Shown one piece after another: positions 17,342-26,795 of a stretch of DNA of 64,000 nt. Numbering within the stretch: the stretch's first letter is position 1; each line of letters starts with the position of its first letter. This DNA comes from an uncultured Cellvibrio sp. (GTDB lineage Bacteria; Pseudomonadota; Gammaproteobacteria; Pseudomonadales; Cellvibrionaceae): contig CAMLML010000012.1 in the NCBI GenBank assembly GCA_946481095.1, positions 6,680 to 70,679 on the forward strand, in the 5' to 3' direction. Made by a program: the position numbers and the translations under genes. The notes under the pieces are model-generated. The model was not told the origin of the DNA. It searched no databases and worked only from the letters and a program-made list of their open reading frames with translations.

Positions 17342-19192
17342 TCATTCTTGTGAAAAAGGTGCAATACCAAATACCGCAATCTCGTTGATTCTGGCATGGG
17401 TCGATTGCGCCAGAGAACCTCTTCTGGCGACAACTCGTAAATTGCTTGTGGTGATAGTGGGTATTGCGTGTGCGCGATGCAATTGATTGTTATCAGTGAT
17501 GGATACAAGAAGTGTCCAGGTTTGACCATTCAAATATTCAATATCGTAATCGCGAATAATATAGTCAGCGGTTGTGAAAATATCGACGCTGTTAATGGTT
17601 ACGGCTGATGACCAGGTGAGTTCGACCCATTGTGGTAAAGAAACCGTATTATTATTGACCCAACTTTGTAAACCACCTAACTCATGACTCACGCTGTAAT
17701 CATTAACGCGATAAGGATAATAGCAATGCAACACTGATTCGACATCCGGGCAATAAGTTGATGAGGCAGTAGCAGAGGCATAGGGCGCAATATTACTTAC
17801 CAGAACGCGAATGCTGCTCGTGCCGGTGTTACCGTGACTATCAGTCGCAGAATAAGTAATAGTGTGTGTTCCCATGGATAAAGTATTGATGTCCAGTGAC
17901 GTGCCGTAACCTAAAAATCCATCGATACTTGAAGTCCAGCGCAATGTGGTTATGGGTTGGCCTGTTGCTGCGCTTTGATTAATTTGTTCCTGTGTTGGCA
18001 GTGCGCCATCCTCTTGATCATTTGCATAACCTTGAAGGTCAAGTGTGTCACCCAGTTGTATTGCATAACCATCCTGTTGCTCAATAAAAACGGAAGGAAT
18101 AGTGCCTTGCAAAATTACATTCAGGTTGTAGCTTGCTGTTGCGGGTAAATAAATATCATCTGCTTCTTTTGTTGCAGTAATAATCACATTGCCAATACTG
18201 ACACCGGTCACAACACCTTGTGCATCAACAGTGGCGACAGATGTATCGGAAGAAGAATAAATAATATCGCCAGATCCTGGCGCAGCAGCAGTATTCAATG
18301 TGTTGGTAAATTGTTGGTAGAGATAAACACTTGCAGAACTGCTGGTTGCAAATTGAATGGTTTGTGGGAGTTGTGGTTCTGCACCATTACGAATAATCGC
18401 AACGCCCCGGTTGGCATGAGTCGCAGTTCCATCAATTGCAGTGACTTGCAAGCTAAAACTTTTATCAATTTCTTCGTTGATATCATCAATGAGTGTGACA
18501 GGAATTTCTTTTAATACTTCACCGGGTGCAAACGTAATTTCACCGGAAACAGGGATGTAATCTGCATTGGTTGCGGTTCCATCCTGTGTCACATAAGAAA
18601 CGGTAATGGGCGATGTGCCGGGAGCATTTAATTGAACTTTAAAATTGGCGATTTCATCTTTTTCATTAAACACACCGCCAATCACTTTGACAAAAGTGGG
18701 TACTGGTTTTACAAAAATAGAGAGAGTCGCAGAATTGATCCTGTCTTCACTGTCTTGTGCGGTTAAACGAAACTCCAAAGTTGTTGCGACACTGACATCG
18801 GGCAGAAGAATCAGATTATTCAGCTCCAGCGGCGATGGAATAATAACTTGTGGGCCACTTGCTTGAGTCCAAAGTGTTTTTACAATTTGCGATCCTGCGG
18901 CTGCAGTGACGCTGGCATTCAAATTCAATAATACATTGGGGTCGGCAAATTGCCGCTGGGCAAGGGTAATCTGTGGCAATAATTCCAATGTGGATGGTGT
19001 CACAGGTTCTTCACCTGCGGGGCCAGGTACCAATACTTCACCGTTAATTCCACCGGCAACGGGCGAAGGCAAATCATTATCAGTTGATGTGGTTGATGTG
19101 CTGCCACCACCACAAGCGGTTAACAGCCCTGCAGTTGTCAACAACAAAATAAAAAATAATCTGTTGGTCACTTTTGAAATATTAGAATTCAT
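17342..19192 (-). CDS. Multidomain surface lipoprotein (Calx-beta, Ig-like, discoidin-like)
   Basis: The ATG at 19192 with AGGAGG upstream gives 616 residues. The signal ends in LLTACGGGSTSTT, a lipobox followed by a typical surface linker. A PKD-like region is followed by a Calx-beta domain around residues 180-270 (SYVTQDGTATNADYIPVSGE and FAPGEVLKEIPVTLID). A bacterial Ig-like segment comes next (TVDAQGVVTGVSIGNVIITA), then a second PKD/Ig unit. A C-terminal F5/8 type C-like domain (YASATASSTYCPD to INEIAVFG) ends the protein. It is likely exposed on the cell surface and binds carbohydrate or partner proteins. It overlaps the autotransporter gene by 11 bases. Confidence 0.8.
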   Translation of the reverse strand: MNSNISKVTNRLFFILLLTTAGLLTACGGGSTSTTSTDNDLPSPVAGGINGEVLVPGPAGEEPVTPSTLELLPQITLAQRQFADPNVLLNLNASVTAAAGSQIVKTLWTQASGPQVIIPSPLELNNLILLPDVSVATTLEFRLTAQDSEDRINSATLSIFVKPVPTFVKVIGGVFNEKDEIANFKVQLNAPGTSPITVSYVTQDGTATNADYIPVSGEITFAPGEVLKEIPVTLIDDINEEIDKSFSLQVTAIDGTATHANRGVAIIRNGAEPQLPQTIQFATSSSASVYLYQQFTNTLNTAAAPGSGDIIYSSSDTSVATVDAQGVVTGVSIGNVIITATKEADDIYLPATASYNLNVILQGTIPSVFIEQQDGYAIQLGDTLDLQGYANDQEDGALPTQEQINQSAATGQPITTLRWTSSIDGFLGYGTSLDINTLSMGTHTITYSATDSHGNTGTSSIRVLVSNIAPYASATASSTYCPDVESVLHCYYPYRVNDYSVSHELGGLQSWVNNNTVSLPQWVELTWSSAVTINSVDIFTTADYIIRDYDIEYLNGQTWTLLVSITDNNQLHRAHAIPTITTSNLRVVARRGSLAQSTHARINEIAVFGIAPFSQE

Positions 19193-20789
19193 AGCGAATA
19201 CCTCCTTGAATTTGATAGGCAGATAAATGGTTGTAATCAATCATTCTTTGATATTGAATAAAACCTGATGCGCCGCCCTTTAAAATAAAAGATGATCCAA
19301 CGCCGATTTGCCAGAAAGATTTATCCTCACCATCGTTTTGCAAACCAAAAGTATTTTCCGGATCGGGATCATAAGCAAATTGTGATGTAATAGGGTCAAA
19401 ACCTGAATTGGTTTCGCTGAGCATGGTTAGTTTCAATGTAGGGATCAATACACCCCAGTTTTTATTGAAGACATAAGTGGATTCCACGCCTGCACCCAAG
19501 GTGAGTTGTTCAGTGGATTGTTTACCAATAATCATCGGCAAGCCGCCGCTGCCATTTTCACCGTAACCATCAACATTATTTTGTAAATAATCAAAGCGAA
19601 CAAAAGGAAAAATTGTCAGCGCGTCTTTATTCCATTCCCATTGGTATTGTGAATTCAGTAAAAGTTGTGATCCTTGTGTAGATCCACGCATGGTATCACT
19701 CACGAGCAAATCACCTTCACCATATTGCACTCTGCGAGTGGAATCGAAAGCGGTGCTGACATATCCCAATTGTGTTTCCAGCGATGAATATTTCATGCTG
19801 TAAGAATTGAAAATAATAAAACTGGTGGCTTCACCGTCAAGGCTGCCATTTTGTGCAGAATAATTCAGATCATGTTGATTAAAGCCAAGGGCGCTACCTA
19901 TTACCCATTTATCACTCAAACGATAATCGAGGCCCATGGTGAAAGAATTGCCCGATGATTTATAACCGGACTCCAGATCTGTGGTATCCCTTTCTGCTGA
20001 TTGATGCTGCACACTGGCAAAAAATCCCAGCGCAGCCCAAATGGGTTCTGCATCACCTGCGCCACCCCCTGAACCTTGATTGGTAGAAACAACACCATTC
20101 AAGGTGAAACGATTATTACCTGCTTGCAATTGGCCAACGCGTTGTGAAACAGCAGAAGTTTGTGTGCTGGTTGACTCGGAAGTAACACGCATCAGTGCAA
20201 TCGTTTCTTCCGGCGCAATTTGCCGTAATGCTGCATTGGCCGCTTCGGGATCATTTGCAGCTAATGCATCAAGCCCATTGCATCGCTCCAATAAATTACG
20301 GCGTCCTGCACCCAATTCGCTATCGGAACTTTCACGTAATTGTGTACAGACTGAATCCATTGCCAGTGCAAGGCTACGGTTGTTGGCATTGGTTGATGCA
20401 TCAACAAGGTTGCTGCCAGTTACGTTAATCGTCACTGTTGCTGTGGCTGTTTGTGGTTCTGATGTTTGTGTTTCGCGAATGGTGTAGGTAAATGTATCGA
20501 CGCCCTGAAAATCTTTGTTGGGTGTATAAACAACACTGCCATCAGCATTCAAAACAACGGTGGCATTCGCAGGCGGAGAAACATCAATGACAGCAATGGT
20601 ATCGCCATCTGTATCAAAATCATTGCTGATCAAATTCAATGTGATACTGCTGTTCATTGGAATGCTGCGGCTATCATTCACAGCAGTAGGCGCTGCTGCG
20701 TGAACAATTCCTGGCATAGCACCCAGTGCAAAAGTGCAAACCAGAATAGAGCGAGTAAATTTTTGAGCGGTTTGATAAAAAACAATCAT
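19182..20789 (-). CDS. Autotransporter beta-barrel protein with cadherin-like domain
   Basis: The ATG with AGGAG upstream gives 535 residues. A Sec signal (ILVCTFALGAMPGIVHAAA) is followed by a cadherin/Ig-like repeat at about residues 30-125 (DSRSIPMNSSITLNLISNDF and TPNKDFQGVDTFTYTIRE). A helical linker with two cysteines and the conserved ALRQIAPEETIALMR follows. The last 290 residues form an autotransporter barrel of alternating aromatic strands ending in GGIRYEF with a terminal Phe. It sits in the outer membrane with its passenger outside, and probably works with the lipoprotein translated from the overlapping downstream gene. Confidence 0.85.
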   Translation of the reverse strand: MIVFYQTAQKFTRSILVCTFALGAMPGIVHAAAPTAVNDSRSIPMNSSITLNLISNDFDTDGDTIAVIDVSPPANATVVLNADGSVVYTPNKDFQGVDTFTYTIRETQTSEPQTATATVTINVTGSNLVDASTNANNRSLALAMDSVCTQLRESSDSELGAGRRNLLERCNGLDALAANDPEAANAALRQIAPEETIALMRVTSESTSTQTSAVSQRVGQLQAGNNRFTLNGVVSTNQGSGGGAGDAEPIWAALGFFASVQHQSAERDTTDLESGYKSSGNSFTMGLDYRLSDKWVIGSALGFNQHDLNYSAQNGSLDGEATSFIIFNSYSMKYSSLETQLGYVSTAFDSTRRVQYGEGDLLVSDTMRGSTQGSQLLLNSQYQWEWNKDALTIFPFVRFDYLQNNVDGYGENGSGGLPMIIGKQSTEQLTLGAGVESTYVFNKNWGVLIPTLKLTMLSETNSGFDPITSQFAYDPDPENTFGLQNDGEDKSFWQIGVGSSFILKGGASGFIQYQRMIDYNHLSAYQIQGGIRYEF

Positions 20790-21260
20790 GGGTGTGGGCT
20801 CCTTGTTTTTATTTGCTGGAATCAACGGTGAAGTGCATAACAATATTCATTTTCTATTATCTTTTTTATCTCGCGAAAAACGGTCGTTACTATATTAAAA
20901 ATTTCAACCAAAAGCATCAGCAATGCCAGAATCACCAAGCCCATCATTAGATAAAAATGCGGGTTGCGATTGGTCATGCGCAGATAATAAAAACGAGGTG
21001 ATGGATTACAGCTGGATTTTCCAGGAAATCTAAACAGCTAAAAGCGGCGTTAAGTTTTTAAACTTTGCAGTGATTTTTTAGAAAGAGATCTCAATAGCGG
21101 CTATTCAACAAACCGTTCTTAATTGAAAAACAAAGGCGGATTGTGCAAAAGTTTTGCGATTTATTGTTTTTTTAACGATTGCATAGTGAAAAGTTGAACT
21201 CAGAGTAAGGTCTGATGGTGTTACCCGGGCTTACTCCAAATTCACTTTTCGTTTGAATAC
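20790..21260. other. 471-base intergenic region between autotransporter and cold-shock genes
   Basis: AT-rich sequence upstream of the surface-protein operon, expected to hold its promoter. The end next to the cold-shock gene contains an imperfect hairpin (separate entry). I see no credible gene in the rest. Confidence 0.5.
21188..21250 (-). terminator. Probable terminator of the cold-shock gene
   Basis: Two-step inverted repeat: GAAAAGT (21188-21194) and GAGTAAG (21203-21209) pair with CTTACTC (21230-21236) and ACTTTTC (21244-21250), with an internal loop. It starts just after the stop codon of the cold-shock gene. There is no strong U-tract, so Rho-independent activity is uncertain. Confidence 0.45.
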
Positions 21261-21467
21261 TTAGATGGTGTGCACTTTGTTTGCGCAAGGGCCTTTTTGA
21301 CCTTGGCCTACTTGAAACTCAACCTTTTGGCCTTCATTCAAGGTTGCAAAACCGCCGCCGGCTTGAATCTCTGAATGGTGAACAAACAAATCTTTGCTTC
21401 CATCTTCTGGAGTAATGAAACCAAAACCTTTGTCTGCATTAAACCACTTAACTGTACCTTTACTCAT
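21261..21467 (-). CDS. Cold-shock domain protein (CspA family)
   Basis: A 68-residue single cold-shock domain starting at [20 protein letters not shown], with RNP1 KGFGFI and RNP2 LFVHHSEI intact. These proteins bind single-stranded RNA and DNA and melt mRNA structure at low temperature or in growth transitions. An upstream in-frame extension of 13 codons is rejected because family members begin at this Met. The long untranslated stretch upstream is typical of csp genes, but I cannot assign the exact paralogue. Confidence 0.95.
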   Translation of the reverse strand: MSKGTVKWFNADKGFGFITPEDGSKDLFVHHSEIQAGGGFATLNEGQKVEFQVGQGQKGPCANKVHTI

Positions 21468-21617
21468 ATGACATTCTTCTTTAGTGGTGAAATAAATTTG
21501 ACTCAAATCGCTATCACCATTACGACTTGAGCTTTCGGATTTTTACGATGGAATCGTGTTATTTCAGCAAACCTGCGCTGTCGTAAAGAAATCGAGTCAT
21601 TACCGACCGGGAAGGGA

Positions 21618-21755
21618 ATGCAGGGATCTTACAGTAGTATTGGCAATTTAGCGAAGCTTCTTTCAGCATTTGGGGTGAAATTTGATCGAATGTCGCATAA
21701 AGCATTGGTTGTGATGCTGAGGAGCCTGGTTAAATTGGGTAAATACACATATTGA
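21618..21755 (+). CDS. Possible small ORF, 45 residues, unknown
   Basis: An ATG-initiated frame (MQGSYSSIGNLAKLLSAFGV at the start, ending LGKYTY) lies between the cold-shock gene and the antitoxin gene. A purine-rich AAGGGA is only 2 bases before the ATG, which is too close. The composition is amphipathic and protein-like but no family is recognised. It could be a remnant of a lost gene next to the orphan antitoxin. Confidence 0.25.
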   Translation: MQGSYSSIGNLAKLLSAFGVKFDRMSHKALVVMLRSLVKLGKYTY

Positions 21756-21791
21756 GAGAAACAGAATTTTGAACACTAATCGAGTCATATT

Positions 21792-22013
21792 ATGAACACA
21801 ATTTCATACGCTATTGCAAAATGTAATCTTGAAGCAATTATGAGCCAAGTTTGTGATAAACATGAGCCTGTCGTTATTGTGAGTGACGAAAAATCAGTAG
21901 TGTTATTGTCACTTGAGGATTACAAGTCGCTTGAAGAGACGAATTACTTGCTCCGAATGCCAGAAAACGCTCGAAGACTACTGGAATCAATAACCGAATT
22001 GAATCGTTTGTAA
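21792..22013 (+). CDS. Orphan Phd/YefM-type antitoxin, short
   Basis: A 73-residue protein similar over most of its length to YefM: MNTISYAIAKCNLEAIMSQV, then VLLSLEDYKSLEETNYLLRM and PENARRLLESITEL. This is the DNA-binding Phd fold. The acidic C-terminal tail that usually blocks YoeB is missing; the protein ends at ELNRL, about 10 residues short. No YoeB or other toxin follows; a terminator comes next. It may be a solitary regulator, an anti-toxin decoy for an unlinked toxin, or a decayed module. Confidence 0.85.
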   Translation: MNTISYAIAKCNLEAIMSQVCDKHEPVVIVSDEKSVVLLSLEDYKSLEETNYLLRMPENARRLLESITELNRL

Positions 22014-22044
22014 GGTTGGTTGTTTTTTCTTATTCACAAACAAA

Positions 22045-22074
22045 AAAAGCCCGATTCAAACGAATCGGGCTTTT
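22045..22074. terminator. Strong bidirectional terminator
   Basis: Perfect 13-bp stem AAAAGCCCGATTC (22045-22057) and GAATCGGGCTTTT (22062-22074) with AAAC loop, flanked by A-run on the left and T-run on the right. It separates the convergent antitoxin and phosphate transporter genes. Confidence 0.95.
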
Positions 22075-22098
22075 CATTTATGCGTAGTTAAAAATTTA

Positions 22099-23373
22099 TT
22101 AACCAAACACACCTTTGAAAAAGAAGAAAAACAAAATCGATAAACCGGCGCCAGCGGGTAAAGTGATTACCCAGGAGGCAAAAATTCCACCAATGACTCC
22201 AAGATTCAAAGCGCCGATTCCACGAGCCAAACCAACACCCAATACTGCACCTACCAATGTGTGAGTCGTCGAAATGGGTAAACCGATTCCGGAGGCAATG
22301 ACCACAGTTGCGGCGGCGGACATTTCAGCGGCGAAGCCACGGCTTGGCGTGAGTTCGGTGATTTTTTTGCCGATGGTGATCATGACTTTGTAGCCATAAG
22401 TAGCGAGGCCAATCACTATGCCTACTCCTCCAAGTAATAAAATCCAGGGAGCAACTGCGGCTTTGGCGCCGACAACACCTGTATCAATTACGCTGATGAC
22501 GGCGGCCATTGGGCCAACTGCGTTGGCTACATCATTTGAGCCGTGGGCGAAAGCCATGGAGCAAGCGGTGAAAATCATCAGTACGCCAAAGACGCGTTCA
22601 ACACTGGAGAAACGGTTGTTTTTGTCAGCATCTTTATCCTGATTAATTCGGCTGAGCAGGAACATACCTATACCGGCAACGATCAGGCCGATAATGGTGG
22701 CTATGCCCATGGCCTGCAGAAAACTGAATTCTATGTGGTGCGATTTAAGAACGTATTTCAAACCTTTCAAAATGGTGACCATCGACAGGAAGAATCCCAC
22801 GGCAAACATGTAGAAAGGGATGTATCGTTTGGCGTTGGCGAAGGGATCTTCAGTATCCAGAATCAAATGCTGGACCGAACGAAAAATCCAGAATGAAAGA
22901 ATGCCTGCAACCAGTGGTGAGGTGATCCAGCTGCTGACGATAACCCAAACCTGACTCCACTGAACGGCGTCCACTGACACTCCCACTGCAGCAAAACCAA
23001 TAATGGCGCCAACAATTGAGTGCGTAGTGGAAACTGGCCAGCCCAGAATGCTGGCAATCAATAACCAGGTGCCTGCAGCCAGTAATGAAGCCAACATTCC
23101 ATAAACAAACAAATCAGGATGATCGGTCATCACTGCCACATCGACTATGCCACTGCGGATGGTTTCAGTGACTTCACCGCCGGCAAGATAGGCGCCGGCA
23201 AACTCAAATACCATCGCAATAATGATGGCTTGCTTCATGGTCAAAGCACGCGAACCCACCGATGTTCCCATGGCATTGGACACATCGTTGGCACCTATAC
23301 CCCACGCCATAAACAGGCCAAAGCAACAGGCAATAATAAAAAGAATCTGGCTATATTCTGCGAATAAAGTCAT
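22099..23373 (-). CDS. pitA: Inorganic phosphate transporter, Pit family
   Basis: A 424-residue inner-membrane low-affinity phosphate carrier that moves metal-phosphate with protons. The two inverted Pit signatures are GIGANDVSNAMGTSVGSRAL near residue 30 and FAHGSNDVANAVGPMAAVIS in the second half, plus two copies of GxPxSTTH (GWPVSTTHSIVGAIIG and GLPISTTHTLVGAVLG). About ten to twelve helices are visible. It follows the DUF47 gene after 29 bases, the usual pairing in which the PhoU-like protein modulates Pit. The symbol is by family; paralogues may exist elsewhere. Confidence 0.94.
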   Translation of the reverse strand: MTLFAEYSQILFIIACCFGLFMAWGIGANDVSNAMGTSVGSRALTMKQAIIIAMVFEFAGAYLAGGEVTETIRSGIVDVAVMTDHPDLFVYGMLASLLAAGTWLLIASILGWPVSTTHSIVGAIIGFAAVGVSVDAVQWSQVWVIVSSWITSPLVAGILSFWIFRSVQHLILDTEDPFANAKRYIPFYMFAVGFFLSMVTILKGLKYVLKSHHIEFSFLQAMGIATIIGLIVAGIGMFLLSRINQDKDADKNNRFSSVERVFGVLMIFTACSMAFAHGSNDVANAVGPMAAVISVIDTGVVGAKAAVAPWILLLGGVGIVIGLATYGYKVMITIGKKITELTPSRGFAAEMSAAATVVIASGIGLPISTTHTLVGAVLGVGLARGIGALNLGVIGGIFASWVITLPAGAGLSILFFFFFKGVFG

Positions 23374-23402
23374 GAGAGATACCTGATAATGTCAAACAAA
23401 AA

Positions 23403-24080
23403 TTAATGAGCCAGAAGCAATTGCAATCGACCGCCCACATTGTGAGCACAGTCTGCCAGGTCGCCCACCCAATCAATGATGTTGTACAAAAACATCACAT
23501 CAACTGGCGGCAGTTGTGCTTCCAGTGCGAACAGAGAAGTGCGAACACCGATTTCCAACTTGTCAGCTTTTTCTTCCAGGTCATCCAGTTCCTGAATCAT
23601 TTTTTCAACGACAGTCAACTCGCGGCCGCTAAAACCGGTTTCGAGTAATTCATCCAATTCATTAATAGCAGTGAGAGCTTGCTCGGCAGCCGCAACACTG
23701 GAACGAACGAAATCCAGCATTTGCGCTTGCATGCTGGCAGGGATGGTCATTTTGCGGCCCATGATAATGCCGGCAATATCCTTGGCGCGGTTGGCGATAC
23801 TGTCCTGGGTGGAGAGAAGATCCAAAATATCGGTACGGGGAACAGGAAGGAAAAGACTTTTGGGAAGGTGCAAACGCAGTTGTTTTTTTATCTCGTCGGC
23901 ATCATTTTCGTGCTTCACAATGCCTTGCTGGATTTGACTGGCAGTGTCCCAATTATGTTGAGTGACTGCCTCAAAGAAACTGACCAATTCCTTGGCGGCT
24001 TTCACGGCCACAGCCATGTGTTCTTGCATGGGTTTGATAGGTGAGCGACCAAACAAATTGGAAAAGTTGGCAAAGGGCAT
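23403..24080 (-). CDS. DUF47/PhoU-like phosphate transport regulator (YkaA family)
   Basis: The ATG at 24080 with GGAG upstream gives 225 residues. It begins MPFANFSNLFGRSPIKPMQE, the typical YkaA start. The whole protein is helical, with acidic repeats such as KHENDADEIKKQL and ELDDLEEKADKLE that resemble PhoU metal-binding motifs. It probably acts at the inner face of the membrane on the Pit transporter encoded directly downstream. Known as TIGR00153/DUF47. Confidence 0.92.
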   Translation of the reverse strand: MPFANFSNLFGRSPIKPMQEHMAVAVKAAKELVSFFEAVTQHNWDTASQIQQGIVKHENDADEIKKQLRLHLPKSLFLPVPRTDILDLLSTQDSIANRAKDIAGIIMGRKMTIPASMQAQMLDFVRSSVAAAEQALTAINELDELLETGFSGRELTVVEKMIQELDDLEEKADKLEIGVRTSLFALEAQLPPVDVMFLYNIIDWVGDLADCAHNVGGRLQLLLAH

Positions 24081-24261
24081 AAAAGTCTCCGGCTCGAAAA
24101 GTGTGCGCAGTATAAAAATTTGATTCCGCAAGGTCACGTATAATTTTTACCGTTTTGTGACAAAAACAGCTTGCTTCTGACGGAGGCACAGACGACACAG
24201 GCTTTAGCAGCTACAATCGGTAAATTCTGTGTTCCCAATAAATGTTTTTCAGGATGCAAAT

Positions 24262-26022
24262 ATGGCGGCAGTTTTAGACAGATTTCTTGATTTGCGTGGC
24301 GTAATTCAGGATTTGATTCGCGCAAACCGTATGTCCCGCGAAGATGGCAATCGATTGTTGGGGATGAGTCGAACACATGAACAAGCGGTTATGCATCCCT
24401 TGAATTACATCGCCTCGCAAAATCTGGAAGATCAGGAACGCCCCGGAAAATTACTGGATATAGAAATACTCACCCAATGGTTGGCCAAAGAAGCGGATTT
24501 GCCCTGTTTTCATATTGATCCCATGAAAATTGATGTTGCCAAATGTACGGAAGTCATGGGTTATGCATTTGCCAAGCGACACGGAATTCTCTGCGTACAA
24601 GTCCTGAAAGATGAAGTATTGGTTGCCTGCACCCAACCTTTTGTTGCCGGATGGGAACCCCAGGTCGAGCATGTGGCTCGTCGCAAGGTTAAAAAAGTGT
24701 TTGCCAATCCGGGTGATGTTGAACGTTACATGGTGGAGTTTTATACCCTCTCACGTTCTATCTCCAACGCCTCTGGTGCAACCTCGTCGATGGTTACCAA
24801 TTTTGAACAATTGGTGGAGTTGGGCAAGGCAACCGATCCTGATGCAAATGACCAGCACATAGTCAAAATCGTGGATTGGTTGTTGCAGTACGCATACGAT
24901 CAGCGTGCAAGTGATATCCATATAGAGCCACGCCGTGATATAGGTCGAATCCGGTTTCGTATTGATGGTGTTCTGCATCAGGTTTATGAATTACCGTTTA
25001 ATGTATCAACTGCAGTCACCAGTCGTTTTAAAGTATTGGCGAGAATGGACATCGCAGAAAAACGCAAACCACAGGATGGTCGTATTAAAACCCGCCGATC
25101 AGATGGCAGCGAAGTGGAATTGCGCGTATCAACATTACCAACCGCATTCGGCGAAAAATTGGTAATGCGTATTTTTGATCCACAAATTTTAATGCGTACC
25201 TTTAATGAGTTGGGATTGGTTGGTGATGATTACCAGCGTTGGCTTGGAATGTTGGAGCGACCCAACGGCATTTTGTTGGTGACAGGTCCGACTGGATCAG
25301 GAAAAACCACCACGCTTTATACCTCGCTACGACAAGTTGCGACTTCCGAAGTGAATGTCAGCACCATTGAAGATCCTATCGAAATGGTGGAAGAGACGTT
25401 TAATCAAACACAAGTGCACCACAAAATCGGTTTGGATTTTGCCGCCGGTATTCGCAGTTTGATGCGGCAGGATCCCGACATCATTATGGTGGGTGAGATT
25501 CGCGATCTGGAAACTGCGCAGATGGCAGTGCAAGCGGCACTCACCGGGCATTTGGTGTTATCAACTGTTCACACCAATGATGCGCCGGCAACTGTTGCAC
25601 GTTTATTGGATTTGGGAATTCCTTCCTATTTAATCAATGCCAGTTTATTGGGTGTAATGGCACAACGTTTGGTGCGTACACTTTGCCCGCATTGTAAGGA
25701 AGAGGGCACAATCAATCCTGCCCATTGGCAAGAATTGGTCGCGCCCTGGAAAGTATCGGCACCGACAAAAGTGTATCGCCCGGTAGGTTGTCTTGAATGC
25801 AGGAACACAGGCTATCTCGGTCGCCAGGGCATTTACGAAATCATGTTGCTAACTGAAAATCTGAAAGAAAAAATCACTCCTGATTTTAATTTGCAGGATT
25901 TGCGTCGTTTGGCCATGAAAGAAGGTATGCGCACTTTGCGTTTATCCGGCGCACAAAAAATTGCTGCCGGGCTTACGACTATGGAAGAAGTTTTGCGTGT
26001 AGCGCCACCAGCAGAAAAATGA
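24262..26022 (+). CDS. GspE/PilB-type secretion ATPase
   Basis: The ATG with CAGGA 7 bases upstream gives 586 residues (an upstream GTG in frame is rejected). The N-terminal region resembles the T2SS/T4P N1 domain (HPLNYIASQNLEDQERPGKL). The core shows DIHIEPRRDIGRIRFRIDGV, Walker A GPTGSGKTTTLYTSL, the Asp box STIEDPIEMV, Walker B LMRQDPDIIMVGEIRD and the His box GHLVLSTVHTNDAP. A zinc tetracysteine CPHC...CLEC lies near residue 500. It would drive pilus assembly or type II secretion, yet no pseudopilin or secretin gene is near. It may be a PilB paralogue. Confidence 0.9.
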   Translation: MAAVLDRFLDLRGVIQDLIRANRMSREDGNRLLGMSRTHEQAVMHPLNYIASQNLEDQERPGKLLDIEILTQWLAKEADLPCFHIDPMKIDVAKCTEVMGYAFAKRHGILCVQVLKDEVLVACTQPFVAGWEPQVEHVARRKVKKVFANPGDVERYMVEFYTLSRSISNASGATSSMVTNFEQLVELGKATDPDANDQHIVKIVDWLLQYAYDQRASDIHIEPRRDIGRIRFRIDGVLHQVYELPFNVSTAVTSRFKVLARMDIAEKRKPQDGRIKTRRSDGSEVELRVSTLPTAFGEKLVMRIFDPQILMRTFNELGLVGDDYQRWLGMLERPNGILLVTGPTGSGKTTTLYTSLRQVATSEVNVSTIEDPIEMVEETFNQTQVHHKIGLDFAAGIRSLMRQDPDIIMVGEIRDLETAQMAVQAALTGHLVLSTVHTNDAPATVARLLDLGIPSYLINASLLGVMAQRLVRTLCPHCKEEGTINPAHWQELVAPWKVSAPTKVYRPVGCLECRNTGYLGRQGIYEIMLLTENLKEKITPDFNLQDLRRLAMKEGMRTLRLSGAQKIAAGLTTMEEVLRVAPPAEK

Positions 26023-26054
26023 TTTGTATAATCGAATAATTAACAGGAGTGATC

Positions 26055-26795
26055 ATGAAATTTATCAATTTATTCGTTGTCGCAATTTTTGCCTTTACCC
26101 TCAGTAGTTGCGGCACAGAAAGTAAATCCGGAAATAATAATATTCAGCCTGAAAATCCTGTGTATGTGGCAGAAGTGTTAATGCATGAAGGGCAATTTGC
26201 AAAAGCGAAAAAAGTCCTGGCCTCCTATCTGCAAACAATACCTGCTAATTGGCAACCGCGATTCGTACAAGATGGGCGACAAAAAATTCATTATTGGGAT
26301 GAACATACAATAGAAGTTTGCAAAAAAGTTGATCAGGAAAAAACAGGTTTGCCGGTTGATCCAATTATGGGTAAATCCTATTCCAAAGCTTATTTCATTT
26401 TGGGTTTTATCGCGGTTGAAGAAAAAGACTATCAATTGGCGAACCAATATTTGGATAAGGCACTGTTGCTGGAACCTGATCATCCAGGACTGATTTCCGA
26501 GAAGGCAGCAATGATGATGGATCCCCAGGCGTTTCAATTGAAAGAATCCTTGTATCGTAAAGTAATTGAGTCCGAAAATTGCGTACCTGATTTGGATCGT
26601 GCGAGAGCCTACAGGGGTTTGGGGGTCGTATTAATTGATTTGGAACGATTGGATGAAGCTGAGACGGCACTTTATGAATCCTTAAAGTATGAAGGTAATC
26701 ATCCACTCGCAATTAATGAATTGAATTACATCGATAAGCTGCGTAATGGTGGCAAGAAACAACCATTACAATTAAATAAGCCCCCTAAAAAATAA
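26055..26795 (+). CDS. TPR lipoprotein
   Basis: The ATG with AGGAG 5 bases upstream gives 246 residues. The signal ends with LSSCGTES, a lipobox. TPR-like helices are seen at AEVLMHEGQFAKAKKVLASY, AYFILGFIAVEEKDYQLANQ and AYRGLGVVLIDLERLDEAET, the last two being canonical. It follows the secretion ATPase after 32 bases on the same strand and may be a pilotin-like or scaffolding partner of it, but that is inference from position only. Confidence 0.75.
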   Translation: MKFINLFVVAIFAFTLSSCGTESKSGNNNIQPENPVYVAEVLMHEGQFAKAKKVLASYLQTIPANWQPRFVQDGRQKIHYWDEHTIEVCKKVDQEKTGLPVDPIMGKSYSKAYFILGFIAVEEKDYQLANQYLDKALLLEPDHPGLISEKAAMMMDPQAFQLKESLYRKVIESENCVPDLDRARAYRGLGVVLIDLERLDEAETALYESLKYEGNHPLAINELNYIDKLRNGGKKQPLQLNKPPKK

